From: Takakia lepidozioides
Taxonomy: Eukaryota > Streptophyta > Takakiopsida > Takakiales > Takakiaceae
Direction: 5' to 3'
DNA length: 64,000 nucleotides
Assembly (NCBI GenBank): GCA_030704615.1
Contig: CM060734.1
Coordinates: 57,366,042-57,430,041, forward strand
Shown here: in pieces, positions 47,063 to 57,230 of the stretch
Position numbering within the stretch: the first letter of the stretch is position 1
Layout: the number at the start of each line of letters is the position of its first letter
The notes under the pieces: model-generated
Databases searched by the model: none
What the model was told of the DNA's origin: nothing
Seen by the model: the letters and a program-made list of their open reading frames with translations, nothing else
Program-made: the position numbers and the translations under genes

Positions 47063-47662
47063 ATGGCTTTTCTGCGGAACATTGATGAGTTTTTCTACGG
47101 GCGCCGAAGCGAACCCGGCTGGATCGTCAATAGCTCCAGGGATGTACCCTACTACTACGAGATTCGTGAAGCCAACCCTCACACCCACCATGTCTCCCCC
47201 TACATTACCGATGCGCTGCATAACAGTCACTCTCGCCACATACTTCCGGTAGTGGAGTTGAAGGTGCCCATGTGCTGCGCCAAATGTGAAGAGAAGGTGA
47301 AGGAGGAGCTCCTGGAGCTGGAGGGGGTGTATGGAGTTGTGTGTGACCAATACACGCAGAAGGTGATTGTCTCTGGACATGTGGATCCTCTGCGTGCACT
47401 CAAGAAGGCCAAGCGAGTGAAGAAGAAATCTCAGTTGTGGCCAAGCCCTGCTTACCGCCAGTACGACGGGGAGTACAGTTCATCTGAGAGTCGGGGATAC
47501 CTGCACCATGACCAGACAGAGTACAGATCCTCGCACAGCCGATACACCCCTGCATTTGGCCAATCTTACGTGCATTCGTACGGCCCATCTTACAGACAAG
47601 CCCACAGTCAGTCCATCATCACCAACCCCCATTATCTGAAGCACATTGAATCGGAGTATTGA
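47063..47662 (+). CDS. HMA domain protein, copy B
   Basis: A 199-residue ORF, intact and almost identical to copy A. The visible change is Gln to Pro in the Ser/Tyr-rich tail (SYVHSYGPSYRQ). The CxxC of MCCAKCEEKV is kept. Its ~1.6 kb of upstream sequence, including the repeated promoter modules and TATA box, is duplicated as well, so it should be expressed if copy A is. Downstream homology extends to 48279. Confidence 0.9.
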   Translation: MAFLRNIDEFFYGRRSEPGWIVNSSRDVPYYYEIREANPHTHHVSPYITDALHNSHSRHILPVVELKVPMCCAKCEEKVKEELLELEGVYGVVCDQYTQKVIVSGHVDPLRALKKAKRVKKKSQLWPSPAYRQYDGEYSSSESRGYLHHDQTEYRSSHSRYTPAFGQSYVHSYGPSYRQAHSQSIITNPHYLKHIESEY

Positions 47663-48279
47663 TTGTTGCGAATCTCCACCATAGCTACACCAACTGTATA
47701 GAGCTCGGTAGATTGATAGCGCGTTCTTTGCGGGTAACTTGGATGCTTCACATTGGGGGCCGCCTTGAAAGTAATGAAGATTTTGATAGAAATAGGAGAA
47801 AGCGAAGGCAATGTGTTGGGGTGACCCGTCATGTTGGCTCGTAATGTGAATGAAGCGAGGATTGGCTCTTTCCCGTGTCAGAACACTCTGCAAATTTTCT
47901 GGGTTTCAAAGGTTCAAATCTCTCAGTTCAGGCTTTATGTACAAACATTCTGCTTTGTAGAATGTTTGGACCATGAATACGGGGGTTGCATAAATGCCAT
48001 TGAGCCTTGCTGGATCAACTCTGCTTCTCATTCGTCTCAACCCTTGTATTTTCAACAGGTACATCCAACATGTAAGATCCTGTTCATCACGGAGCTGCCC
48101 AAGTCCTCTGGCTCTCTGACTTTACCGAAGATCGGGGGGGCTAACCATTACGAACAAACATGCGAACAACAAACACGTTTCAAAAGTTCTCGAGATTACC
48201 GCTTCCAAGTTTGTTCAAATTCCATGAAATTTGGGCAGCGTGAAGAGCAACACTGGATCTTTTTCCACGTCGAGACATG

Positions 48280-49850
48280 TCTACATTATTGGACCAGAAA
48301 TTTTCTAGATTCTGATCAAGAATCTGCATGCAAAATGCTTACATTGCATTGATGTACAAACTTGTCAGAGTCCAATTGGACTTAAGTGAAGTCCAATTGT
48401 AAAATTCGGGCCTGACACATTCCTGCCCACTAAAAATGGGATCGAGGAAACCTGACCGCATAAAATGTTGCCCACTCACACGCTCTGTCAGTCGTACAAA
48501 TTTCAATTAGTCCTAAACTTAAATACTACGGTATACTATTTTTACTTTCTTACTTTGCTGGCCTTGCCATCCAAAGGCAGCCTCCCCAAGGCAGGACTCC
48601 CCAAAGGGTTGGCCAGCGAATTACTTAAGACAAGTGTAGATGGAATACTTTCTCCATATGTATTTATCGAGATGGAATATGTAAATAGGATGTAGTGACT
48701 AGTTCATAGGGGTCTAGTTGGTGCATGGTTGACAGGTGAGACACAGGTGAGACTGTGCATAGAGACGTACTGGGGGATCAAAGGTAAACAAGTTTAGGGT
48801 TTCAACCAGCTCCAGACTCCAGACTTTCTACACAAAGGTGCCACCAAGATTAAGTTAGTGCACAAACTTTCGGATTTTGTCACAAGCAACTCGTACATTC
48901 ATGCGTAATGTTTTTCAGGCGTTACATTACACACGACTCAAGTTCTGTGGGGCTTGCACGTACCTTTATTCCATGTGTTTGTTTGCAGCATTCTTTTGGG
49001 CCGACAAAGTACAACTAAGTGCAGCACCTATCCTACTCACAAAATTTCTGGCTGCCCAATCATCTTGAGGTTGTGGGTCAAAAGCATGAAATGCATTTTA
49101 TTTTTCTATTTTTCTTTTCCTTTTAGAGGGAAGAATTGTTTGGATGCAAAATCCCTAGGGTTCCATGTTTCCAAACACATTCCCATTCCTGCTAGACTCA
49201 GTTTTGCCCATTTTGAGGGCATTTCCGTGGTCAGATTGGGCCTGCCCTATTCTGTACATGCGAGCGTGCACCATTCTGACTCTTCTTTCCACACAAAACA
49301 AGACTGAAAAAGATGTTCGGTGTTGGCACTGCAGTCAGTGGAGAAGAAGCAGAGATGACCTGATGAAGCTGCGAGGGAAATTATTTCACAAGCAAGTTGG
49401 ATGAATCTCAGAAACACATCGCATGTAGGGATAGAATGTACTCGGAACACTTTGTTTGCCGTAGCCTCGTGTCCTTGGAAACATAGGGAGCAGGCACTAC
49501 CTTTGTGAGGGCGCACTCCAGTAGACGCACTTACCTTGATATAAACAATCCATTGGGGCTTTCTAGAAAGCCCTTCACACAAGCATCAATCTGCTGTGTG
49601 TGAGAAGCCAAAAGTTAGATCCCAACATATTTGTGTACGAGCCATGCTCTTGATGTTCCTCAAGAGAGTCACTCCCTGTTGAGAATAACCTGCACATTAT
49701 ATGATCACATTCAAATGGACTTTGTTCAAGCCCGCACATCACCTGGGCATTTTTTTCCCTCTCAGCATCTGTTTATAGTTCAAAGGTAGGGATAAATGAC
49801 AACGCTAAGACCTGTAAGATATGTGTAACTTCTTACATGTTCTCGTGCAA
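48280..49850. other. Intergenic, with a possible LINE zinc-binding scrap
   Basis: Mostly unrecognised. The minus frame 49582-49247 contains CSLCFQGHEA and later CSANTEHLFQSCFVWK, a C..H...C spacing like the zinc-binding tail of plant LINE reverse transcriptases, but too little to call. Confidence 0.35.
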
Positions 49851-49855
49851 GTTCA

Positions 49856-50867
49856 TGAAATGGTGCTTTATAACGTCCGCGGAAAGCTCATAGAGCTTAT
49901 GGGACAAATGGAAGGAAGAACATGAGAGAAAATAGGAAAACCAGAGTCAGAGAAAAGAACTATTGTTCGAGTGATTGTCTAAGGGTGAATGCCTCGTGCA
50001 GGTAGGCTGCCAAACATTTCTGATCCTCATAGTGGAAGACTTCAGTGAGAGATCGGGTTCCACGGAATAGACAATGGAATCTCCCACGGAACTCATAGTA
50101 TAGGGGGCAATAGAAGAAGAAGTGCGCCCTGTGCAAGCAGGACATAGGCGGTCCTCCTGCTGCAGGTTTTCCCATCTGCCAGTCTCTATCCGTAGGTTGT
50201 GGGAGCCCACCCTGAACCGCCCCAAAGCCCTCAGGAGAGAAGGAGATAAAGAGGCCGAAAGGTAATTGGGCCGCAAGATTCTATCATCCCGGAGAACCAA
50301 GAATGTTTCTCGATAGAAATGGAGCTTTGTTGTGAGGTTGTGTAACTTCCAAGTTCTCCTGACATGTAACTCCATGAGCTCCTTTCTAATGAGTTGGTTG
50401 CGGTCATGCCTGGATGTGATTTCCACCTCTTCTGGGTTCACTGGCAAAAGTGAAGCTATAGAGAGTCCATGGCGTTCAAAAAAGGTATCCACACGGGCAT
50501 ACCAGGATTGTTTGAAGCCTGCATTTTTGAGTCTCTTAGATGTATTATGGCCCTGGCCACAAGCCCCTTGGGGGGAAGGCATTGTAACCTATGTAGGAAA
50601 ATTGTAAGCCGGAAGAGGGCCTCAGTTTGGAGTGGCACACAGGCGAATTCTGCATTCAAATATGTGCGATGGAGTTGTGCCTCTGGCGCCAAGCATTGCT
50701 TGGAGGAAAGATGACTGCAATGGTTCCAGATTGTGTTCCCAGCAGGAAACTGGGACTGTAGGTGCCCAAAATTCACAACCAAAAGTGGCATTTGGGGTGA
50801 CTACGCTATCAAACATGCAATTTGTAGCGAGTGTGTAAATGAGTAGCAGAATTGATCTCAATGGCAT
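49856..50867 (-). pseudogene. LINE (non-LTR retrotransposon) 3' fragment
   Basis: Minus-strand pieces in several frames match the end of plant LINE ORF2. After the RT domain: CMFDSVVTPNATFGCEFWAP, then LEPLQSSFLQAMLG and TPSHIF (50820-50660). Then LFRLTIFLHRLQCLPPKGLV, YLSASLSPSLLRALGRFRVG, SHNLRIETGRWE and the zinc-binding CPAC ... HFFFYCPLYYEFRGRF (~50170-50080), the last part after a frameshift near 50130. The 3' end is marked by GGACGTTATAAAGCACCATT, read on the minus strand at 49878-49859, which recurs at the LINE end at 56898. It is 5'-truncated where homology to HMA copy C begins (~50850). Confidence 0.75.
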
Positions 50868-51239
50868 TTAGAGAATCCGGGAATTCATGGTGCAAACATT
50901 CTGCAAAGGACAAACATTTCGTACACTTAATTGCGAACCAGTCACTGAGAGCAATTGAAACGTTGAAACCCACAAAATTTGCAGTCCTGGGCGATGTATT
51001 GCACAATGTCCAGACAGGGGAAAGTGCCCATCCTCGCTTCATTCACATTACGAGCCAATCTGATGGATCACCCCAACACATCGCCATCGCTTTCTCCTAT
51101 TTCTATCAAAATCTTGCTTACTTTTCGCTTCTCTACAGGCGGCCCCCAATGTGGAGTATCCAAGTAAGCCGCAAAGAACGCGCTATCAATCTACCGAGCT
51201 CTATACAGTTGGTGTAGCTATGGTGGAGATTTGCAACAA

Positions 51240-51833
51240 TCAGTACTCCGATTCAATGTGCTTCAGATAATGGGGGTTGGTGATGAACTGACTGCTGGCT
51301 TGTCTGTAAGATGGGCCGTACGAATGCACGTAAGATTGGCCAAATGCAGGTGTGTATCGGCTGTGCGAGGATGTGTAGTCTGTCTGCTCATGGTGCCGGT
51401 ATCCCCGACTCTCACATGAACTGTACTCCCCGTCGTACTGGCGGTAAGCAGGGCTCGGCCACAACTGAGATTTCTTCTTCACTCGCTTGGCCTTCTTGAG
51501 TGCGCGCGGAGGATCCACATGTCCAGAAACAATCACCTTCTTTGTGTAGTGGTCACACAAAACTCCATACACCCCCTCCAGCTCCAGGAGCTCTTCCTTC
51601 ACCTTCTCTTCACATTTGGCGCAGCACATGGGCACCATCAACTCCACTACCGGAAGCACGTGGCGAGAGTGACTGTTATGCAGCGCATGGGTAATGTAGG
51701 GGGAGACATGGTGGGTGTGAGGGAGGGCTTCACGAGTCTCGTAGTAGTAGGGTACATCCCTGGAGCTGTTCACAATCCAGCTGGGTTCGCTTCGGCGCCC
51801 GTAGAAAGACCCATCATTCCGCAGAAAACCCAT
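51240..51833 (-). CDS. HMA domain protein, copy C (inverted paralogue)
   Basis: A 197-residue intact ORF starting at ATGGGTTTTCTG. It shares the full layout of copies A and B: FYGRRSEPSWIVNSSRDVPY, HMA domain with PMCCAKCEEKVKEELLELEG (CxxC intact), the KKAKRVKKKSQLW linker and a Ser/Tyr/His-rich tail ending HIESEY. Differences are spread over the protein (for example LCDHYTKKV for VCDQYTQKV, and a two-residue net shortening). The reading frame has stayed open despite the divergence, which argues that it is under selection. Head-to-head in direction with copy B, it reads toward it, with the LINE fragment between them. Confidence 0.88.
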   Translation of the reverse strand: MGFLRNDGSFYGRRSEPSWIVNSSRDVPYYYETREALPHTHHVSPYITHALHNSHSRHVLPVVELMVPMCCAKCEEKVKEELLELEGVYGVLCDHYTKKVIVSGHVDPPRALKKAKRVKKKSQLWPSPAYRQYDGEYSSCESRGYRHHEQTDYTSSHSRYTPAFGQSYVHSYGPSYRQASSQFITNPHYLKHIESEY

Positions 51834-52080
51834 ACCGTCAGTAGATCACTCCCTCACACTCACAAGCACAAGAATTGTCTTGATTAAGTGGCCCAACGAT
51901 TGGAAGGAAAAGGATCTCAAACCTTTTAGAGAAGGGAACTGAGATCGCTTGATGACAATGGGATTGCCCTGTAGGTCAACTTCGAGTGCACAAGTGTGTG
52001 CAGGTACAAATGCAGCGATGTGGAAGAATGTGGGATGAGCCTGGATGTTCAAAGCTGAAGGAGGAAGGGGAGTGAGCTTT

Positions 52081-52088
52081 CTTATATA
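52081..52088 (-). promoter_or_regulatory. TATA box of HMA gene C
   Basis: TATATAAG on the minus strand, ~250 bp upstream of the ATG, in the same context as copies A and B (AAGAAAGCT follows). Confidence 0.55.
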
Positions 52089-53130
52089 CAATCACGAAGA
52101 AACAGGAACGCGTTGCAGGGTGCACCGCCTCCATTGCGAGGACACACGCACACGGTGATTAGCAGTAAGGCATGGCAGCTGTGCTTTGCCTGTTTACGCG
52201 TTCTCTAGCGCACCACAGCAACACTCTAACGGCCTCTCGACAGCCTTGAAACAAATCTATCTTTTAGTATTTACCGACAAAAAGTGTCGTTGCACACTAG
52301 TGCGATCTCTTGGCCGAGAAATTGGAAGGGTACAAAGACAATAATGACACTAGAATTGGTCTGGCAGAGAAACGTATATGTGTGTCAGACTGTAAGCAGG
52401 AAGGATCGCGGAAGTGAGGCTAACCTAGTGTTCCCGCACAGGTCATCATTATATTCTGACAGATATGTGTACGTATTTGTGCACGTTTTGTGTGAGCTCT
52501 TGGGCCGCAAAAAGTTGGGGCATACAGCCCTGTCAAACCCTGTCATCATCTTCCTGGTTCCCCACAATCCTTGCCAAGGACTCTCTTATTTGTGTACTCT
52601 GTGTTGTGGAAGTTTGAGTTACATACCTATCACTGCAAAGGCCCCGAACCAACCAAATAAATCTCATCACTTAAATTACAGTCGTTCTTGCACAGAATTG
52701 TCTCTTGGGAGAAATGGCAATGATACAAAGATCATTAGCAATGACACGAGCTTGACCGTCTATATACTTTCCCTTTCCTTCTCAATCATGTGACATTAGA
52801 AATAGTCTGGCTCGTTGTTTCGTCCTGATTTCAGCACCCCACCGCACTGTAGTGCTTTACGACGATTGAGCTCCGGATCAACAGGCAAACTTATTTCTAG
52901 CATGTTCAAAGTGAGCCTTGCATTATGAATTAGTGTTCCGCCACAGCCCATCGATATAAGCTGCATATTCTACAGGCAAACGTCTGTGTAACATTTACAT
53001 AAGCAGCAAGAAGGATCTCTGAAGTTTAAGTTACAATAGGTAGTGTTCCTGTGCACAGCTCATCAATATATTCTGACACCCGGTGATTCGTAGATTTGTG
53101 CACGTTTTGTGCTTGATCTTGGGATGCAAA

Positions 53131-54250
53131 AAGCTACAGGTCACCCGTAAGGCATAGCCTGCCCAAAAACGAAAGGAAAAAGAAAAATATAGCCTGCCAA
53201 ACCCTGTCACGCTCACGATCTTCTCCATCAATCCTGCCTGGTAGACTCATCATTTGGGTTCAGTGTGTTGTGGGAGTTTGAGCTCTGTAGTCGTCCCTAA
53301 GCCTTGCTATGCTTGTGGGTCAGACCTTAACGCTGACCTACGCTGATGAATGAGTTCCTCCAGTTTATCAAGAGGCGTTTTTCTAGGGTCTAATAGATCA
53401 CCCTACACAAAATCATCAGCTGTTCCTTCCTTTCTCTCGGAGATCCGAAGCCTGAATGCCTGGGTACATGCTACACTCTAGTGCTTTCTTCTGTCAGAGT
53501 TGGAAGTGACTCTCCATTCTTTCCAACTGGTCCCTTCTAGATAGTCTTTGGGCAAGAGCACCCTAAACTTTTCTTCAATCCAAATATGTACGATCTCCCG
53601 ATTTTCCCCTCGCTTCCGAAAACAATGACATCCTGGTGTGTGGATCGCATGCCTTAACGGTTTGAGGCTGAAAGCTTATGAGGCCAAGTAATAGATGGGC
53701 CCTGGAGTTGAATGCGAGGGAGCCGGTTCAGCCAGCGTGGACCCCCCGCCACCCCGCGCCCGCCGCCCGCGAACCGCGCGGCAGCCCCTCCCGTGCCTCA
53801 TGTACCCTCTGCCAGGACATGACACATGTCCTCTCACCCATCCCCATCCGCCTCCCATCCTCGCCTCATGCATGGCATCGTCCCCCATCCCCCCTGCATG
53901 CCTTCATCCTCATGCTTGCGTCCATTGCATACATGGTATCCCCAAACATACATCATGCCCTCAATTCAAATTGGTTCTGACATCTTTTCAAATTTTGAAA
54001 TGGTTGAAGAAAGAGAATGGACGTTGGGATATATGCCACATCGTCACATACACTGCCCCCCAATGGAGGGTTTTGCTACCCTCATCGTGCATTTCCTAGT
54101 AGAGCAGTTCTCTCCATGCGTTTCTAGCTTGCCCACATGAATTGACAGCATTCCATTATACATGCCCAGAATATGAATGCAAAAAGGCGCGTGTGAGGAT
54201 ACGGTAGCGAAAGAAGACATCAGCAAACTCATAAGCGTCTTATTTCTGTA
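53131..54250. other. Intergenic, nothing recognised
   Basis: Includes a C-rich stretch at 53740-53900 that produces long but compositionally biased open frames on both strands. No gene supported. Confidence 0.45.
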
Positions 54251-54253
54251 AGC

Positions 54254-56671
54254 ATGGCTGAAGAGGTTGAACATGGCAAGATTTTGCCCCACCTTCTTTC
54301 TAATCTGCAAAGTCAGCTACAGACACCAAAGAGAGGTACTTTCACATACCATGACTTGCAATGGAGGTCCCAATGGCACGGACAGATACCTGATGAGAAC
54401 ACAACTGAAATTGCATATATTCCTTGGAATCGGGTGGTGGACTTCATTGCTGGTGAGTCCTCCCAGAAGGAAGCCCCATGCACGTTCTGCACTCATCGAC
54501 AGAAAGGCACCCCTGCTGGGACTCTCCAGGCACCACGCATCAATAGTGCCATGAACATTACAACGTATGAATTCAACTTGAGCATGCCATGATTCATGAA
54601 AAATGAAATGAATGCTGCCACTACACAGGTTTTGTCCAATCCCACTAGCCATGCACTTATGCTTTCATAAGAGCGGTTCTTAAAGGCCACTCATGTTTTT
54701 GGCGTAGGTATCACTGCGCCTATGGCCCACAAGACAATACCCTGAACACTGTGGAGGTAACAGAGGCTATGCGTGCGAAGAAATGGCGTGCAGGTCCACC
54801 AAAGAAAAGGGGGAGAAAGCCTACAGTGGGGCCAACATCAACAGGAAAAAAACCTAAACAAAAAAGGACTACAAACAACAAAACAGGAGAAGACATCAAA
54901 AGAGGATGCATGTGCCGATTTGCTGTCAAGCAATGCTACTTGGACCCTGCTATGGCAGAGATAATTTATTATGAGAAACAACATGTAAATGGAAGAGGTC
55001 AGATATGCCACGGACCTTCATATCACTTGAACCGATGTGCAATGGCTCCCCATCTTAGCGATGACATGAAATCATGGATTTTGCACAATTTGCGTCTTGG
55101 GCTGAGCATAAACAAGATAATGGCCAAGCACACCATGCGAGTGAAGGAGTTGATGGAGCAAGGGCTGGACGTCAGCCGTGTCACTTTTCTCCTCTCCCAT
55201 GACATACGGAATATTGCGAAGCTATGCGATGAAGAGCCATTCAAAAAACACCCAAATGATGCACAGAGTGTCCGCATGTGAGTGCATGAAAATATGGCTA
55301 GTGTTTTCTACTACCAAGAAGAAAAGAACCACAAGGCTTGGACATCTAGTGACATCAAACTTGATCTTCCATTCGTTCTTGGCATACAGACAGTGTGGCA
55401 GTGAGATCAAATGTTGAAATTTGGCCATCACCGAATTGTCGCATGCGACGCCACCTTCGGAACCAATGAGAAGAAGGTGGGATTTGTCTTTTTACTTCAT
55501 TGCAATCGTTGAAGCCATGTTTAAGGTGTACTTGCCATACTGCATCCCCACATCGTACAAATCTCATACCCACTGCTTTCTCCATACAAATCTGCCTCAA
55601 TTGTTGTACATTGATTGTTGTTTATGTAGTACCCGCTATACACCATGATGGTATTCGACGAGTGGTTGAATGGAATCCCAGTTGCATTCATCATCACAGC
55701 AAGATCAAATGCAATCGATTTGGAGCCATAGATGTCCGCACTGAACGGGAAGCTTCAGGCGAACCAGGCAGGATGGTGCCCACATGCTTTCATTGTTGAT
55801 GATGCAGATGCTGAAATAAAAGCAATCAGGTGAATCCCAATTCGCAACTCTCTGGAATTTTTTGGTTTTTCTACAAATCTCCATATTATAATGTTGTTAC
55901 ATGTCTTTCTATGTCAGGGCCGTGCGGGGGCAGTCTGCAGTTTTTCTATGTCTTTGGCATGTGAGGAGAGCATGGCAAAAGAATGTCGTGTCTAAGATCA
56001 AAGATGCAGATTTGCGTACATGTGTCAAGCAAAATATGTCAAAAATCACGTATAGTGCTGCAAAAAGCGAGGGTGACGCAGGTGAAGCATTGGCAGTGTG
56101 CGAACTTGTGAATTTGCGTTTCAAGTACCCCACCGTAAGTGAATTTTGTGACTACTTGGAGCAGGAGTGGGTTCCCAAAGCTAAGATGTGGACAATGGGT
56201 TCTCGCAACATTCTACACGCAGGACAAGACCCAAACGCCACCATTGAAGCTTATCATGGCAATTTGAAGGCACAACTGAAATGCACAAAGAGCAAACTGG
56301 TCAGCAGACGAGTCGATTGGCACATTCATGAACTCACAGGTGATTTGCTTACTCATTACTAGTATATGTCGTATGCCAAAACATATGGCTTCATCCGCAA
56401 TAAGCGACTTGAAGGCTTTGTGTGCAGCTCTATTTTGCTTGCCAAACAGATTCCCGATTGCAATGTGAACCTTCCGCAGACAGAAGGGGGCATCGCCACT
56501 GTCAAATGTATTTGGGATGAGAGGACTAGATATATGGTTCACAATCCACAGTCCAACTGGGGATGTTGTGATTGTCGGCATGCCCGCAAAGGTAATATGT
56601 GTTTTAATCAACAACTTTAACTGACTATAGAAACCGCTGTCTGCAAACACTCAATCGATCAAATGGTGTAA
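54254..56671 (+). pseudogene. MULE/SWIM transposase gene with four nonsense codons
   Basis: Exons from splice signals: 54254-54628, 54708-55476, 55630-55829, 55918-56591 and 56631-56671. The N-terminal part has TTEIAYIPWNRVVDFI and APCTFCTHRQKG, followed by a basic stretch (GPPKKRGRKPTVGPTSTGKK). The DDE core of Mutator-like transposases is present: D in VACDATFGTNEKK, D in FIVDDADAEIKAI, and E in PNATIEAYHGNLK, with VFLCLWHVRRAWQKN between. The SWIM zinc finger is CDC (56569) ... VCKH, completed only by the last exon. In-frame stops lie at 54590-54592, 55279-55281, 55402-55404 and 56360-56362; the second and fourth replace tryptophans by context. I find no terminal inverted repeats. It is either a dead transposon or a decayed domesticated gene. 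Confidence 0.82.
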
Positions 56672-56935
56672 CCTTCAGATACCGAGACACTAAGACGGCT
56701 TTCGGGGTCCATGAAGAGCCGATCTAGCGGCAGGCCCTTTAAGCACCTCTCTACATGAGCTATTGACATTTACAAATGATGTGAGTCCTTTTGTGTAAGA
56801 TTTTCACCCTTGTAACATAACCTTTTTAAGGATTCAATTCATGGGTTCCCATCATCACAATCTTTTCTCTAGATTACCTATCTCTCTCTCAAGCCAGGGA
56901 CGTTATAAAGCACCATTTCATTTCATTTCATTTCT
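56672..56935 (+). mobile_element. LINE 3' end with CATTT-repeat tail
   Basis: GGACGTTATAAAGCACCATTTCA at 56898-56920 is a perfect 23-bp inverted match to 49856-49878, the 3' end of the LINE fragment. Here it is followed by CATTTCATTTCATTTC, a short tandem tail like those made by target-primed LINE integration. The upstream ~200 bases are probably LINE 3' UTR. Confidence 0.5.
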
Positions 56936-56959
56936 CCTCTCAAGCCATGTTCCCAGACA

Positions 56960-57230
56960 AAGATTAAAACATATGAACCAACATTGGCATGGACTGCGAT
57001 GATTGCAGCATTAGCTCAGCAGGGGCATGGTGAAGAGGCATTTGAACTGTTCAGGGAGCCTACTTGTCTAACTTATAGTGGACTCAAGTGCAACTTCACC
57101 TATATGAGTGTAGGTGCGCGATCTGGCTGTGCGGGATCTGGTTCCATAGAAACCATCCAACACTGTTTCACTGGATGCCCCAGAGTGCTCAGGATTTGGT
57201 CTCTAATTAGAAGCTGAATCTACTCCAATT
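56960..57230 (+). pseudogene. PPR repeat scrap fused to LINE zinc-binding scrap
   Basis: LAWTAMIAALAQQGHGEEAF at ~56980-57045 is a PPR repeat piece. At 57120-57215 the same frame reads IETIQHCFTGCPRVLRIWSL, which matches the zinc-binding ET-xx-H-xxxx-CP...W motif of plant LINE reverse transcriptases. Both are isolated fragments. Confidence 0.5.

Larger units (their letters stand above)
39131..48279. repeat. Segmental duplication, copy B (9.1 kb)
   Basis: Direct co-linear copy of 18867-27611, with the breakpoints given there. Relative to A it has an extra ~460 bp at 41998-42458 whose minus frame continues a PPR-like reading (WNAMIAGYAGAWDGGVEQMM), so A probably lost this piece. Confidence 0.95.
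50850..53130. repeat. Inverted, diverged third copy of the HMA region
   Basis: The reverse complement aligns with ~25.4-27.3 kb of copy A: the 3' flank (CACCATGAAT, ATGCCATTGAG), the HMA gene, 5' UTR, TATA box and promoter modules. A segment near 52440-52520 is repeated at 53040-53130 (GTGCACGTTTTGTG, TGGG-GCAAAAAG). It is clearly older than the A/B duplication. Confidence 0.85.

Noticed and set aside
53676-53980. Long C-rich open frames on both strands
   Set aside because: Proline- and histidine-biased translations caused by base composition; no motif, no splice or start context.
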